NCBI RefSeq assembly: GCF_029478095.1
Contig: NZ_JAKOAV010000007.1
Coordinates: 1-64,000, forward strand
Reading direction: 5' to 3'
Source of the DNA: Pelotomaculum isophthalicicum JI
GTDB taxonomy: Bacteria; Bacillota; Desulfotomaculia; Desulfotomaculales; Pelotomaculaceae
Length of the DNA stretch: 64,000 nt
Below are positions 50,562 to 59,824 of this stretch, in pieces (within the stretch, counting starts at the first letter, position 1; every line of letters starts with the position of its first letter). The notes below the pieces were generated by a model, which saw only the letters and a list, made by a program, of their open reading frames with translations, was not told the DNA's origin and did no database searches. The translations under genes were made by a program, and so were the position numbers.

Positions 50562-51599
50562 TTGCCTTGGTGGAAAGATGACAATATAAAGAAACTGCTT
50601 TTCCTGTTCAGTGTGGGTTTTTTGGTCGCATATTTTTTTTACCTGATCAAGGGGTTAATTTTTTCTCTGGGGCTGGCTGTCCTGCTTGTGTACCTTTTAA
50701 ACCCTTTGGTCAGCATCCTCGAAAGAAGAGGCACCCCAAGAACCGGGGCGATTCTGCTGGTATATCTGGCCCTGTTCTTTTTTGCCGCGGGTATTTTTCT
50801 GTATGGTGTTCCCCGGATCATTGAGCAACTCAACAGTCTGGCTGAGACAATCCCTCTATACACCGATCAAGTCCAGGACGTTATAAGGTCTGTACAATCC
50901 CACTATGTCAACTTGAGTATCCCGGACGGCATGAGGCAGGTTATTGACGAACGAATTCGCTGGCTGGAAGATATAATTTTGCAGCAGGTCAAGCTGACCG
51001 TGGCGTCGTTAATCGGCGCGGCGGGATATGTCTTTAAAATACTCCTGGCGCCGGTGCTCGCTTTTTATTTTTTAAAAGACCTGCAGTTAATAAAAAAGAA
51101 AACAATTTTAACATTGCCTGAGGAATGGCGGAAAGATGTCGCCGGGATCCTGCATGACATTGATCAGGTTTTGGGCAGTTTTGTCAGGGGGTATTTTTCC
51201 GTGGCGGCCATTGTCGGCGGGCTTACAGCGGCGAGCATGGCCTTTCTGGGCATGGAGTTTGCCATGATGCTGGGTCTTTTTGCCGGAATTACCGAGTTAA
51301 TCCCTTATTTCGGGCCGGTGATCGGAGCGGTGCCGGCTGTCGGTCTGGCGGTTTTGCATTCCAAGTGGCTGGCTGTGAAAGTCGCGCTGGCGTTTATGAT
51401 CATCCACCAGTTGGAAGGAAATATTATCTCCCCCAAAATTCTCGGCGACAAGGTGGGGCTGCACCCGCTTGTGGTGATCTTCAGCCTTTTCGCCGGGGGG
51501 GAACTCTACGGCTTGACGGGAATGCTGCTTGCTGTTCCCGTAGCAGCCGTTTTGAGGGTAATCCTTAATTTTGCATATGGTAAAGTATTCGTTTGCTAA
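50562..51599 (+). CDS. AI-2E family permease (YtvI/PerM-like)
   Basis: A 345-residue membrane protein; TTG at 50562 is five bases behind GGTGGTGA, while a TTG at 50547 would precede that site. It shows about seven or eight membrane helices and family blocks LKDLQLIKKK, GSFVRGYFSVAAIVGGLT, GITELIPYFGPVIGAVPA and IHQLEGNIISPKILG. The family includes putative exporters and ion antiporters of unclear substrate; the AI-2 label is historical. It lies upstream of alaS, as in many Firmicutes. Confidence 0.9.
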   Translation: MPWWKDDNIKKLLFLFSVGFLVAYFFYLIKGLIFSLGLAVLLVYLLNPLVSILERRGTPRTGAILLVYLALFFFAAGIFLYGVPRIIEQLNSLAETIPLYTDQVQDVIRSVQSHYVNLSIPDGMRQVIDERIRWLEDIILQQVKLTVASLIGAAGYVFKILLAPVLAFYFLKDLQLIKKKTILTLPEEWRKDVAGILHDIDQVLGSFVRGYFSVAAIVGGLTAASMAFLGMEFAMMLGLFAGITELIPYFGPVIGAVPAVGLAVLHSKWLAVKVALAFMIIHQLEGNIISPKILGDKVGLHPLVVIFSLFAGGELYGLTGMLLAVPVAAVLRVILNFAYGKVFVC

Positions 51600-51621
51600 T
51601 CCCTTCAAGATGCCTCTCTTC

Positions 51622-51651
51622 TTGACACCCGGCTGTTTCATTCTGTATAAT
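51622..51651 (+). promoter_or_regulatory. SigA promoter of alaS
   Basis: TTGACA (51622-51627), 18 bp, TATAAT (51646-51651). Only about 40 bases separate it from the alaS start, so there is no room for a T-box leader. Confidence 0.85.
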
Positions 51652-51689
51652 TAGAGCGAAATTATGGGTTTAGTGGGAGGCATTATGTT

Positions 51690-54329
51690 TTGATGACTGG
51701 CAATGAGATTAGGGAGAGTTTTTTGAAATTTTTTGAGAAAAAGGGCCATAAAATTTTGCCCAGCGCCTCTCTCATTCCTTTAAGCGACCCCAGCATCCTC
51801 TGGACGGCTGCCGGGATGGTGCCATTCAAGCCGTATTTTACCGGAGCCGCCAAATCAGAGTTTCCCAGGGTAACAACTTGCCAGAAATGTATTCGCACCC
51901 CGGATATTGAGTCGGTGGGAAAGACAGCCCGGCACCACACGTTTTTTGAAATGCTGGGCAACTTTTCTTTTGGGGATTATTTTAAGGAAAACGCTATTCC
52001 ATGGGCTTGGGAATATGTGACCGATATACTAGGTTTGCCTGCGGACAAGCTATGGATTACTGTTTATCAGGACGACGATGAAGCTTTTGATACATGGCGC
52101 CGGGTCGTTGGCGTGCCGGCCGGCCGTATTGTCAGAATGGGCAAGGACACCAACTTCTGGGAAATTGGTGTCGGTCCTTGCGGCCCATGCTCGGAGATAT
52201 ATGTTGACCTGGGCGCGGAGCGCGGTTGTGGTTCACCGGAATGCGCGGTCGGTTGCGACTGCGACCGGTACATTGAGATATGGAATCTGGTTTTTATCCA
52301 GTATTTCAGAGATGAAGAAGGTAATTACTCTCCTTTGGACAGTAAAGGCATAGACACCGGGATGGGCCTGGAGCGGGTGGCCTCGGTGCTTCAGAATGTC
52401 CCTACAAACTTTGAAACAGACCTTTTGCGCGAGATTATGGATTTTTCAGCGGGTCTATTCGGCCTTAAATACGGTTCTGACAGCAAAGTCGACCTTGCCT
52501 TAAAGGTTATTGCGGACCACTGCCGGGCGATCACTTTTGCAGTCGCTGACGGCGCCCTGCCCTCCAACGAAGGCAGGGGCTATGTGATCCGGCGCTTGCT
52601 CCGGCGGGCTGTGCGCTTCGGCAGGCTGTTGGGAATGCAGGGTCTTTTTCTGAACCAGGTAGCTAGTGCCGTGATCCGGCAGATGGGCGCGGCCTACCAG
52701 GAGTTGACTGAAAAGCAAGAACACGTGCTAAAGGTCATTCAAGCCGAGGAAGAACGTTTTGGGGAGACCTTGGCCCAAGGCACGGAAATGTTGAACCAGA
52801 TTATTGCCGGGTTGAAAAAGTCGGGCGGTTCGGTGGTCCCGGGCGCGGATGCTTTTAAACTTTACGACACTTACGGTTTCCCTCTGGAGCTTACTCAGGA
52901 GATGGCTGCCGAGCAGGGGCTGGCTGTTGATTCGGGCGGCTTCGGGGCGGCTATGGATGAGCAGCGGCAGCGCGCCAGGAACGCCAGGCAGGAAACCGAA
53001 TACATTTCTGAACGTGACGCTTTTTTCAAAGACTTGCGCGGGCAGTTGGGGGAAACTGTTTTTGTCGGATACGACTTGTTGGAAGCCAGAGCTGAAGTGC
53101 TCGGCATTTTCAAGGAAGACGAGCGGGTAAAATCGGCGGCAGCCGGGCAAACCGTCGAATTTATTCTCAACGTTACCCCCTGTTACGCTGAATCAGGCGG
53201 CCAGGTCAGCGACCATGCCAGGGTCACCGCTGACGGGCTGGAAGTGGAAGTCATCGAAGTGAGCAAGCCGGTGGAGAACCTTTTTGTACACCGTGGCAAG
53301 GTAGTCAGCGGCGCGATGAAGGAGCGCGACCAGGTGCTGGTGCAGGTGGACCGTTCCAGGCGGGCCGCGGTAAGCCGCAACCACTCGGCCACGCACCTCT
53401 TGCAAAAAGCGTTGAAAACAGTGCTGGGCGGGCATGTTCACCAGGCTGGTTCGCTGGTTGAGCCGGACAGGCTGCGCTTTGACTTTACCCACTATGCCGC
53501 CTTGTCCCCCGATGAACTGAAACAAGTGGAGAAAATAGTTAATAACGCGGTGCTTGCCAACCTGCCGGTGGAGATTTTTGAAACATCGGTTTCAGAAGCG
53601 CGCGCCATGGGAGCGGCCGCGCTTTTCGATGAAAAATACGGTGAAAGAGTCAGGGCGGTGAAGATGGGGGATTTCAGCCTGGAGTTATGCGGCGGCACGC
53701 ACCTGCGCTCTACCGCCGAAGCGGGGCTGTTCAAGCTTGTGGGCGAAAGCAGCGTCGGGGCCGGACTGCGCCGGATTGAAGCGGTAACCGGGGAGGGCGC
53801 TTTGCGCTTCATTGAGGCTTGGGAAGAGCAATTGGCGGAAATCGCCCGGCTGGTCAAGGCGCCGCCGCATGAGGTTGCGCGCCGTGTGGAAGGACTTCTT
53901 CAGAACGTCAGAGAATTAGAAGCCGAATGTGATGTCCTCCAGGCCAGGCTGGCCAGGTATCAGGTGCAGGATTTGTTGGACCGGGTAAAAGAAGTAAAGG
54001 GGATAAAAGTGCTGGCCGGGCAGGCCGCCGCGCCGGATATGGACAGCTTGCGGGGCATGGTGGACCTGTTAAAGGATAAAATAGGGACCGGCGTGATTGT
54101 CCTGGGCAGCCCGGTTGGAGATAAAGTTAATCTGGTGGCCGCGGTGACAAAAGATTTGTTGGGCCGCGGCTTGCATGCCGGTAAATTGATCAAGGAAATC
54201 GCGTCCGCAGTTGGCGGCGGCGGTGGCGGGCGGCCTGAGATGGCCCAAGCCGGAGGCAAAGACCCGTCACGTCTCGGGGACGCGCTGGAAAAGACTTACA
54301 AGGTTGCGGAAAGTCAAATTAAGGATTAA
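51690..54329 (+). CDS. alaS: Alanyl-tRNA synthetase
   Basis: An 879-residue AlaRS, full length, charging tRNA-Ala. TTG at 51690 is nine bases after GGAGG; the ATG at 51693 would be 12. Class II catalytic core (TAAGMVPFKPYFTG, ARHHTFFEMLGNFSFGDYF, GIDTGMGLERVASVLQ), editing-domain zinc motif NHSATHLLQ with CGGTHLRSTAE, and the C-terminal GGGGGGRPEMAQAGG oligomerisation domain are all present. The stop overlaps that of the converging GNAT gene by four bases. It heads the conserved block with ireB and ruvX. Confidence 0.97.
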   Translation: MMTGNEIRESFLKFFEKKGHKILPSASLIPLSDPSILWTAAGMVPFKPYFTGAAKSEFPRVTTCQKCIRTPDIESVGKTARHHTFFEMLGNFSFGDYFKENAIPWAWEYVTDILGLPADKLWITVYQDDDEAFDTWRRVVGVPAGRIVRMGKDTNFWEIGVGPCGPCSEIYVDLGAERGCGSPECAVGCDCDRYIEIWNLVFIQYFRDEEGNYSPLDSKGIDTGMGLERVASVLQNVPTNFETDLLREIMDFSAGLFGLKYGSDSKVDLALKVIADHCRAITFAVADGALPSNEGRGYVIRRLLRRAVRFGRLLGMQGLFLNQVASAVIRQMGAAYQELTEKQEHVLKVIQAEEERFGETLAQGTEMLNQIIAGLKKSGGSVVPGADAFKLYDTYGFPLELTQEMAAEQGLAVDSGGFGAAMDEQRQRARNARQETEYISERDAFFKDLRGQLGETVFVGYDLLEARAEVLGIFKEDERVKSAAAGQTVEFILNVTPCYAESGGQVSDHARVTADGLEVEVIEVSKPVENLFVHRGKVVSGAMKERDQVLVQVDRSRRAAVSRNHSATHLLQKALKTVLGGHVHQAGSLVEPDRLRFDFTHYAALSPDELKQVEKIVNNAVLANLPVEIFETSVSEARAMGAAALFDEKYGERVRAVKMGDFSLELCGGTHLRSTAEAGLFKLVGESSVGAGLRRIEAVTGEGALRFIEAWEEQLAEIARLVKAPPHEVARRVEGLLQNVRELEAECDVLQARLARYQVQDLLDRVKEVKGIKVLAGQAAAPDMDSLRGMVDLLKDKIGTGVIVLGSPVGDKVNLVAAVTKDLLGRGLHAGKLIKEIASAVGGGGGGRPEMAQAGGKDPSRLGDALEKTYKVAESQIKD

Positions 54330-54793
54330 CGCTCCTGATTGCGAGTATCAATAATCATGGCGACTTCTTCGCAATTGGGGAACTTAGGGCAGTTGACACA
54401 TTCCTTCCAGACTTTTTGGGGCAACGATTCTTTTGCCACGACTTGAAAACCGCATTTTTCAAAAAACACCTGCTGGTACGTCAAAGCGAACACACGGGGA
54501 ATGGCCAGTTCCCGCGCTTCGTCAATGAATGTTTTGAGTAGACTGCGGCCGATTCCCCGTCCGGCGTATTCCGGCGCCACGGCCAGCGCACGAATTTCTG
54601 CGAGGTCTTCCCAGATGATATTCAAAGCGCCGGCGCCGATCACCGAACCTTGATCTTCAGCGATTGTTAGCTCACGCAGACTCTCGTAAAGCATGGCGCG
54701 AGAGCGCGCCAACATCAGTCCCCGGTCGGCGTAATAAGTAATTAAAGCGTGAATCGGCTCAACGTCGGTTATTTTAGCTTTGCGGTAGATCAT
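54326..54793 (-). CDS. N-acetyltransferase (N-acetylglutamate synthase-like GNAT)
   Basis: A 155-residue GNAT protein; the ATG at 54793 is about six bases behind AAAGGTG, while the GTG at 54802 is inside that site. It has an acetyl-CoA pyrophosphate loop, VAPEYAGRGIGRSLL, and a C-terminal extension with CVNCPKFPNCEEVAM. The pattern (RKAKITDVEPIHALI, LTYQQVFFEKCGF) is that of the short ArgA-type acetyltransferases of Firmicutes, which acetylate glutamate in arginine synthesis. Inserted in reverse within the alaS-ireB block. Confidence 0.75.
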   Translation of the reverse strand: MIYRKAKITDVEPIHALITYYADRGLMLARSRAMLYESLRELTIAEDQGSVIGAGALNIIWEDLAEIRALAVAPEYAGRGIGRSLLKTFIDEARELAIPRVFALTYQQVFFEKCGFQVVAKESLPQKVWKECVNCPKFPNCEEVAMIIDTRNQER

Positions 54794-54954
54794 TAACGTC
54801 ACCTTTCCCTAGAAATTAGTAACTATTATATCTTACTTAATAATGTCTCTCAATATTTTTCTTAAAGGCATTTATAAATGATTTGGCAATAGAGGAAAAG
54901 AAATATGATTGTCGAAAGTTTTTTAGAACATAATAGGGAAAGGGGGTTAGCGCG

Positions 54955-55212
54955 ATGACGTGGGATGTTACTGATAAGACTATGATGTTTAAGATTCAAG
55001 GTGAAGAATATAACCAGGCGCGGGATATCCTGCTTAAAGTCTACGCGGCTTTGGTTGAGAAAGGGTATAATCCCATTAATCAGCTTGTTGGCTATTTGCT
55101 TTCAGGAGACCCCGCTTATATCACCAGTCACGGGAATGCCCGCAGTTTGATTCGCCGTTTGGAACGGGATGAGCTGCTCGAGGAACTGGTGAAAAATTAT
55201 CTTAAAGAATAG
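54955..55212 (+). CDS. IreB family regulatory phosphoprotein (UPF0297)
   Basis: An 85-residue protein with AGGGGG eight bases before the ATG. It matches UPF0297/IreB ([56 protein letters not shown]). In Enterococcus IreB is phosphorylated on threonine by the IreK kinase and controls cell-wall antibiotic tolerance. Conserved position between alaS and ruvX. Confidence 0.92.
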   Translation: MTWDVTDKTMMFKIQGEEYNQARDILLKVYAALVEKGYNPINQLVGYLLSGDPAYITSHGNARSLIRRLERDELLEELVKNYLKE

Positions 55213-55242
55213 TCTTTGAGCCTATACGGGAGTTGGCGGCAA

Positions 55243-56190
55243 TTGCAGTACAGGGTGCTTGGAAGGACTGGCATTACAGTTTCACGCTTGTGTTTTGGCG
55301 CCCTCACCATAGGTCCGCTACAAGCCAATCTGCCTTTAGCGGAAGGAGTTGGAGTGATTCGCCGGGCATTGGACGCGGGAGTAAATTTTATTGACACTGC
55401 GGAGCTATATGGCACTTATCCTTACATTCGTGAAGCGCTCCGGGATTTCGGCCGGGAGGTTATCGTCGTATCGAAGTGTTACGCTTATACCGGTCAAGGT
55501 ATGCGGGAGAGCGTGGAAAAAGCGCTTAAGATGATTGACAGGGATTATATCGATATTTTCATGCTGCACGAGCAAGAATCTATTTTAACGATAAAAGGCC
55601 ACTGGGAGGCGATAGAGTACCTGTTAAAAGCCCGGGAAAAGGGCTATGTTCGCGCAATCGGCGTTTCCACTCATCATGTTGAAGGAGTGCTGGGCGCCGC
55701 CGCTGTTCCGGAAATAGATGTGATCCACCCGTTGCTCAATATGGCGGGAATAGGGATCCAAGGAGGCACGGCGCATGATATGCTCCAGGCCGTCAAGAAA
55801 GCGTTTAGCGCGGGAAAAGGAATTTACGCGATGAAAGCATTGGGTGGTGGGCATCTATTGAGTCGTTCCGAAGAAGCCTTTCAGTATATTTTATCAATCT
55901 CTGAGCTGGCTTCCGTGGCAGTGGGTATGAGTTCTCCGGACGAGGTAGAATATAATACCCTTCTTTTCAGTGGACAGCCGGTTCCGCCAAGGTTGAAATC
56001 CAAAATAGCCCGTCAGCCGCGGCGCCTGTGTATAGAGGAATGGTGTCTCGGGTGCGGCGAATGTGTAAGAAGATGCATGTCGGAAGCTATAAGCCTATCC
56101 GGCGGCAAAGCCGTGGCAAATATGGCGAAGTGTACTCTTTGCGGTTACTGCGGGTCGGTTTGCCCTGAGTTTTGTATAAAAGTAATTTAA
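55243..56190 (+). CDS. Aldo/keto reductase with C-terminal ferredoxin domain
   Basis: A 315-residue protein. TTG at 55243 (GGGAG ten bases upstream) gives the usual family start MQYRVLGRTGITVSRL; the frame is open from 55216. An aldo/keto reductase barrel (residues about 1-250) contains FIDTAELYGTYPYI with the catalytic Asp and Tyr and SVEKALKMIDRDYIDIFMLHE. Two 4Fe-4S motifs follow: CLGCGECVRRCM and CTLCGYCGSVCP. Such fused proteins are common in anaerobes; the substrate is unknown. It sits between ireB and ruvX, a non-standard insertion in that block. Confidence 0.88.
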   Translation: MQYRVLGRTGITVSRLCFGALTIGPLQANLPLAEGVGVIRRALDAGVNFIDTAELYGTYPYIREALRDFGREVIVVSKCYAYTGQGMRESVEKALKMIDRDYIDIFMLHEQESILTIKGHWEAIEYLLKAREKGYVRAIGVSTHHVEGVLGAAAVPEIDVIHPLLNMAGIGIQGGTAHDMLQAVKKAFSAGKGIYAMKALGGGHLLSRSEEAFQYILSISELASVAVGMSSPDEVEYNTLLFSGQPVPPRLKSKIARQPRRLCIEEWCLGCGECVRRCMSEAISLSGGKAVANMAKCTLCGYCGSVCPEFCIKVI

Positions 56191-56209
56191 TCAAGGGGAT
56201 TTCCTGCTT

Positions 56210-56644
56210 ATGCGCATAATGGGCCTTGATTTGGGAGATAAAAGAATTGGTGTCGCAGTCAGCGACCCGATGGGGTGGACTGCCCAAGGAGTAGAGGTGA
56301 TTGTCAGTAAGGGTTCGAGCAAGGCGGACATAGAAAAAATTAGGGAAATGGTCCAAAAATATGAGGTTGAGCAAATAGTTGTCGGGTTGCCTATAAATAT
56401 GGACGGCAGCTATGGCCAGCGCGCGGAAAAAACCAGGATTATGGCGAACCGGTTGGCTGGAACACTTCATTTACCGGTCGAATTGTGGGATGAACGCCTT
56501 TCCACGGTGCAGGCGGAAAAACTGCTGATTGAAGCCGATCTCAGCCGTTCAAAACGGCGGCGGGTGGTTGATAAAATGGCCGCCGCCTTAATCTTGCAAG
56601 GGTACCTTGACAGTCGCAACAAAAAATTATCATCCGAAAACTAA
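56210..56644 (+). CDS. ruvX: Putative pre-16S rRNA nuclease / Holliday junction resolvase-like
   Basis: A 144-residue YqgF-fold protein with MGLDLGDKRIGVAVSDPMG at the N-terminus (metal-binding Asp), VVGLPINMDGS, and WDERLSTVQAEKLLIEAD, followed by DKMAAALILQGYLD, all family hallmarks. In E. coli YqgF processes the 5' end of 16S rRNA. Twenty bases after the previous gene. Confidence 0.93.
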   Translation: MRIMGLDLGDKRIGVAVSDPMGWTAQGVEVIVSKGSSKADIEKIREMVQKYEVEQIVVGLPINMDGSYGQRAEKTRIMANRLAGTLHLPVELWDERLSTVQAEKLLIEADLSRSKRRRVVDKMAAALILQGYLDSRNKKLSSEN

Positions 56645-56670
56645 GAAAACACAAGATATATGAGATTTTC

Positions 56671-56700
56671 TTGACTTATTACTGTTTTTAGGTGTAATAT
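56671..56700 (+). promoter_or_regulatory. SigA promoter before DUF1292 gene
   Basis: TTGACT (56671-56676), 18 bp, TAATAT (56695-56700) with TG directly before the -10. Confidence 0.7.
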
Positions 56701-56730
56701 TATCAATAAATTGTTTAAGAGGTGAAAACA

Positions 56731-56997
56731 GTGGCTGAACAAGAAGAAGAGGTAATAACTTTGATTGATGAAGACGGAGCGGAACATGACTTTATGGTCA
56801 TCGATATCATAGAGGTGGACGGTTCTGAATATGCTATCTTGTTGCCGGTGGAGGAAGACAGCGAAGAGGCGATTATTTTAAAAATTACATATGATGATGA
56901 TGGAAACGAGCTACTGGTCGATATTGAAGAAGATGAGGAATGGGAAAAAGTGGCTGACGCCTGGGAAGAGAAAATTACTTTAGAAGAAGTTGAGTAG
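56731..56997 (+). CDS. DUF1292 protein (YrzB-like)
   Basis: An 88-residue, extremely acidic protein; the GTG at 56731 follows AAGAGGTG, which overlaps an earlier in-frame GTG at 56722. It reads VITLIDEDGAEHDFMVIDII, YAILLPVEEDSEEAII, then an Asp/Glu-rich tail. Standard third member of the ireB-ruvX-yrzB block. Function unknown. Followed by a terminator at 57012. Confidence 0.9.
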   Translation: MAEQEEEVITLIDEDGAEHDFMVIDIIEVDGSEYAILLPVEEDSEEAIILKITYDDDGNELLVDIEEDEEWEKVADAWEEKITLEEVE

Positions 56998-57011
56998 GAT
57001 TTGGACAGTGT

Positions 57012-57050
57012 CGCTGGTTGCGGAGTTTGACTCCTCAAGCGGCTTTTTTT
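57012..57050 (+). terminator. Terminator after DUF1292 gene
   Basis: CGCT (57012-57015) with AGCG (57038-57041) enclosing GGAGT-ttg-ACTCC (57022-57034), then GC and seven T. Confidence 0.75.
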
Positions 57051-57138
57051 ATTTGTTTGATTAAGTATGGATGGGTCTAATATATTATAATAATAATGAG
57101 TAGTTAGAATCAAACTTAAAGTTTAAGGGGTGTTGCCC

Positions 57139-58737
57139 GTGAAAAGCACCCGTGTTGTTTACTGTATTCTAATTGTAGTTGCACTGATAACACCATTGGT
57201 TCTTTTGGGATCAGGTTTTTTTAGCTCAGCGTCGGAGAAGGTGTTGCCCGGTGTTGAAGTTATGGGAATTGATCTGGGAAATTTAAGTAAATCTGAAGGC
57301 ATGGTAAAGCTTGCTGAATTGGAAAAAAACCTGCGGGCCACCAAAGTAACGCTTTGCTACCGGGACCAGAGTTGGCCGCTGTTGTTAAATGAAATAGGGT
57401 TCGAACTGGACGAGGAGGCAATAATGGACGCGGCCCTTCATGCCGGGCGGGAGGGCAACTTGATCCGGCAGTGGCGGGATAGACAGCAGTTAAAGCAAAA
57501 CGGCAAGGTTATTTCTGTAGCTGTTAATTTTGATCAGGATAGACTAAGCCAACGAACTAAAGAGTTGACCCGGGGTGTCACTGTTGAACCAATCGACGCG
57601 AATTTTTTAGTTGACGGCAACGATGCTGTTTCCGTACGGCCGGGTAAAGACGGTACAGGAATAGATATTGAAAAACTAACAAGCGATCTTACATCAGTCA
57701 TTGTTGAAGCGAAAAAACCGGAGGTGGAACTGACCGTCATTACCGTACCGCCTGCCCGCTCCACTGAAATGATCCGGTCGATGGGGATAAACGGCCTGCT
57801 GGCCGGTTATTCTACCTGGTTTGATGCCGGCAAAGTCAGCCGTACCTATAATATCAGCGTGGCGGCACGCGCTTTTGACGAACAGCTAATCCGCCCGGGA
57901 CATGAAGTGTCTTTTAATAAAGTTGTCGGTCCGCGTAGTTCGGAGGCAGGCTATAAAAACGCTCCGGTGATTGTCAATAACGAGATAGTGGAAGGTTTGG
58001 GGGGTGGGGTTTGTCAAGTGTCCACGACCCTCTATAATTGTGTCCTGCTGGCCGGCTTGGAAATTGTGGAACGTTACAATCACTCCCTGCCGGTAAGCTA
58101 TGTGCCAATCGGCCGCGACGCCACTGTTGTTTATGACGAGTTAGATTTTAGATTCCGCAATAATACTGAAAACTATATTTATATCAAGTCTTTTGTTGCC
58201 GGTGGGCAGATTGGTTTTAAAATATATGGCAACACTGCTTATAAAAAAGATGTGCGGGTGAATTCCTGGGTTACTCAGGAGATTGAGCCCGGCGTGGTTT
58301 ACGAGAATGATCCCAACCTGCGTAAAGGTGAGCAGGTTGTAAAGCAGGAAGGCGCGAAAGGATTTAAAGCGTCCGCTGAGCGGTTGTTCCTCTCAAATGG
58401 AGTGGTGGAAAAAAGGGAATACCTTTCTTCCAGTGAATATAGTCCTGTGAACAAAGTAATAGCGGTTGGCACAATGGAACAGGTTCTGCCGCAAATCGCC
58501 CCTTCCACTCCTCCACCGGCGGCAGGCTGGCCAAATAAGCCGGTAGGCGGCCAGAACAGCCTGGGAAATATAAATCAGCCGGTGGACAGTGTAAATATCG
58601 GGAATAACGGTGAAACTTCCAGCGTGACCGGGAATCAAACAGTTAATCAGGCGATCCCGACGAAGCCGCCCACTAATCAAGGAGGCACAAGCGGGAGTGG
58701 GACTGGGGCAAGCCGGGGAAGCGTTCGTGTTCAATAA
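57139..58737 (+). CDS. VanW-family cell-surface protein
   Basis: A 532-residue protein. GTG at 57139 is eight bases after AAGGGG. A membrane anchor (VVYCILIVVALITPLVLLG) is followed by peptidoglycan-binding-like repeats (about 40-200), the VanW domain (RTYNISVAARAFDEQLIRPG, GGGVCQVSTTLYN, PVSYVPIGRDATV) and a G5-like domain (about 395-445). A low-complexity Gly/Pro/Asn tail ends the protein. Found near mltG, it probably acts at the cell wall. The VanW domain's biochemical role is not established. Confidence 0.87.
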   Translation: MKSTRVVYCILIVVALITPLVLLGSGFFSSASEKVLPGVEVMGIDLGNLSKSEGMVKLAELEKNLRATKVTLCYRDQSWPLLLNEIGFELDEEAIMDAALHAGREGNLIRQWRDRQQLKQNGKVISVAVNFDQDRLSQRTKELTRGVTVEPIDANFLVDGNDAVSVRPGKDGTGIDIEKLTSDLTSVIVEAKKPEVELTVITVPPARSTEMIRSMGINGLLAGYSTWFDAGKVSRTYNISVAARAFDEQLIRPGHEVSFNKVVGPRSSEAGYKNAPVIVNNEIVEGLGGGVCQVSTTLYNCVLLAGLEIVERYNHSLPVSYVPIGRDATVVYDELDFRFRNNTENYIYIKSFVAGGQIGFKIYGNTAYKKDVRVNSWVTQEIEPGVVYENDPNLRKGEQVVKQEGAKGFKASAERLFLSNGVVEKREYLSSSEYSPVNKVIAVGTMEQVLPQIAPSTPPPAAGWPNKPVGGQNSLGNINQPVDSVNIGNNGETSSVTGNQTVNQAIPTKPPTNQGGTSGSGTGASRGSVRVQ

Positions 58738-58780
58738 TCCGCGCAAATAAAGATTATGGATGATATACTATGGGCTTGGC

Positions 58781-59824
58781 ATGGGCAAGTTAAAAAGAAA
58801 AAATACTGTGGTCAGGTGGCTGGCAAGGTATAAGTTTTATTTCATGATTCCGGCGAGTTTTATTTGTCTGTTTATACTCAGCGGCGTAGCTTTGCTGTTG
58901 CCTGTGTCGCCGCAAAGCAAGGCGAGTGACGTGGTTGTGACTGTACCCCTGCAAGCGTCCGCCGGGCAGGCGGGAAAAATACTGCAGCAGAATAAACTGG
59001 TGCGAAGCGCTGTGGCGTTTAGTCTTTTTGCCAGGTGGAAGGGGAAGGACGGGCAGATCAAGGCCGGTGAGTATAAGCTTAACGGTGGGCTGTCAACACC
59101 GCAAATACTTGCTGAACTAATTGACGGCCGCCTGGTGGTCCAGACTTTTACCATACCTGAAGGTTTTACTACCGCCCAAATTGCCGATTTACTTGTAAAC
59201 AAGGGGTTAATTAACCGTGAGCGTTTTTACGGAGCGGTTGTTAACTATAATTTTAATTACCCTTTTATCCAGGGTTTGCCGAAAAATGAAAAGCGTCTGG
59301 AGGGGTATCTTTTCCCGGATACCTACCAGGTAACCAGGCGTATCAGTGAAAGTTCCATCATTGAACTGATGCTAAACCGTTTTGAAAAAGAAATAGATGA
59401 ATTGGACTACCTAACTCTGGCGCGGGAAGCGGGGCTGACGCTGCACCAAGCTGTGACAATCGCTTCGCTGGTGGAGCGGGAGGCAAAAATTGAAGAGGAA
59501 AAACCGTTAATTGCCGGGGTCATCTATAATCGCCTGTCTTGTAACATGCCCCTGCAAGTTGACGCCACGGTACAATATGCCCTGGGCGCTAATAAGCCGC
59601 AGCTATCCTACAAAGATTTGGAAGTTAATTCACCTTATAATACCTATCTCATGCAAGGGCTCCCGCCCGGTCCGATAGCAGTACCCGGCAAGTCATCATT
59701 ACTTGCCGCGGTTCATCCGGTTGTGACAGGAGATTTTTATTATGTCGCCAAGCCGGACGGCTATCATGCCTTCGCCAGAACGCTGGCAGAGCACAATGCC
59801 AATAAAGAGAGGTATCTGCAGTGA
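58781..59824 (+). CDS. mltG: Endolytic murein transglycosylase
   Basis: A 347-residue MltG if the ATG at 58781 is used; the frame is open from 58760 and the start is not settled by a good ribosome site. One membrane helix (FMIPASFICLFILSGVALLL), then the YceG domain: TIPEGFTTAQIADLL, LEGYLFPDTYQV, catalytic Glu in IASLVEREAKI, and YNTYLMQGLPPGPIAVPG. It cuts nascent glycan strands to end peptidoglycan synthesis. It overlaps the U32 gene by four bases (GTGA). Confidence 0.93.
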   Translation: MGKLKRKNTVVRWLARYKFYFMIPASFICLFILSGVALLLPVSPQSKASDVVVTVPLQASAGQAGKILQQNKLVRSAVAFSLFARWKGKDGQIKAGEYKLNGGLSTPQILAELIDGRLVVQTFTIPEGFTTAQIADLLVNKGLINRERFYGAVVNYNFNYPFIQGLPKNEKRLEGYLFPDTYQVTRRISESSIIELMLNRFEKEIDELDYLTLAREAGLTLHQAVTIASLVEREAKIEEEKPLIAGVIYNRLSCNMPLQVDATVQYALGANKPQLSYKDLEVNSPYNTYLMQGLPPGPIAVPGKSSLLAAVHPVVTGDFYYVAKPDGYHAFARTLAEHNANKERYLQ

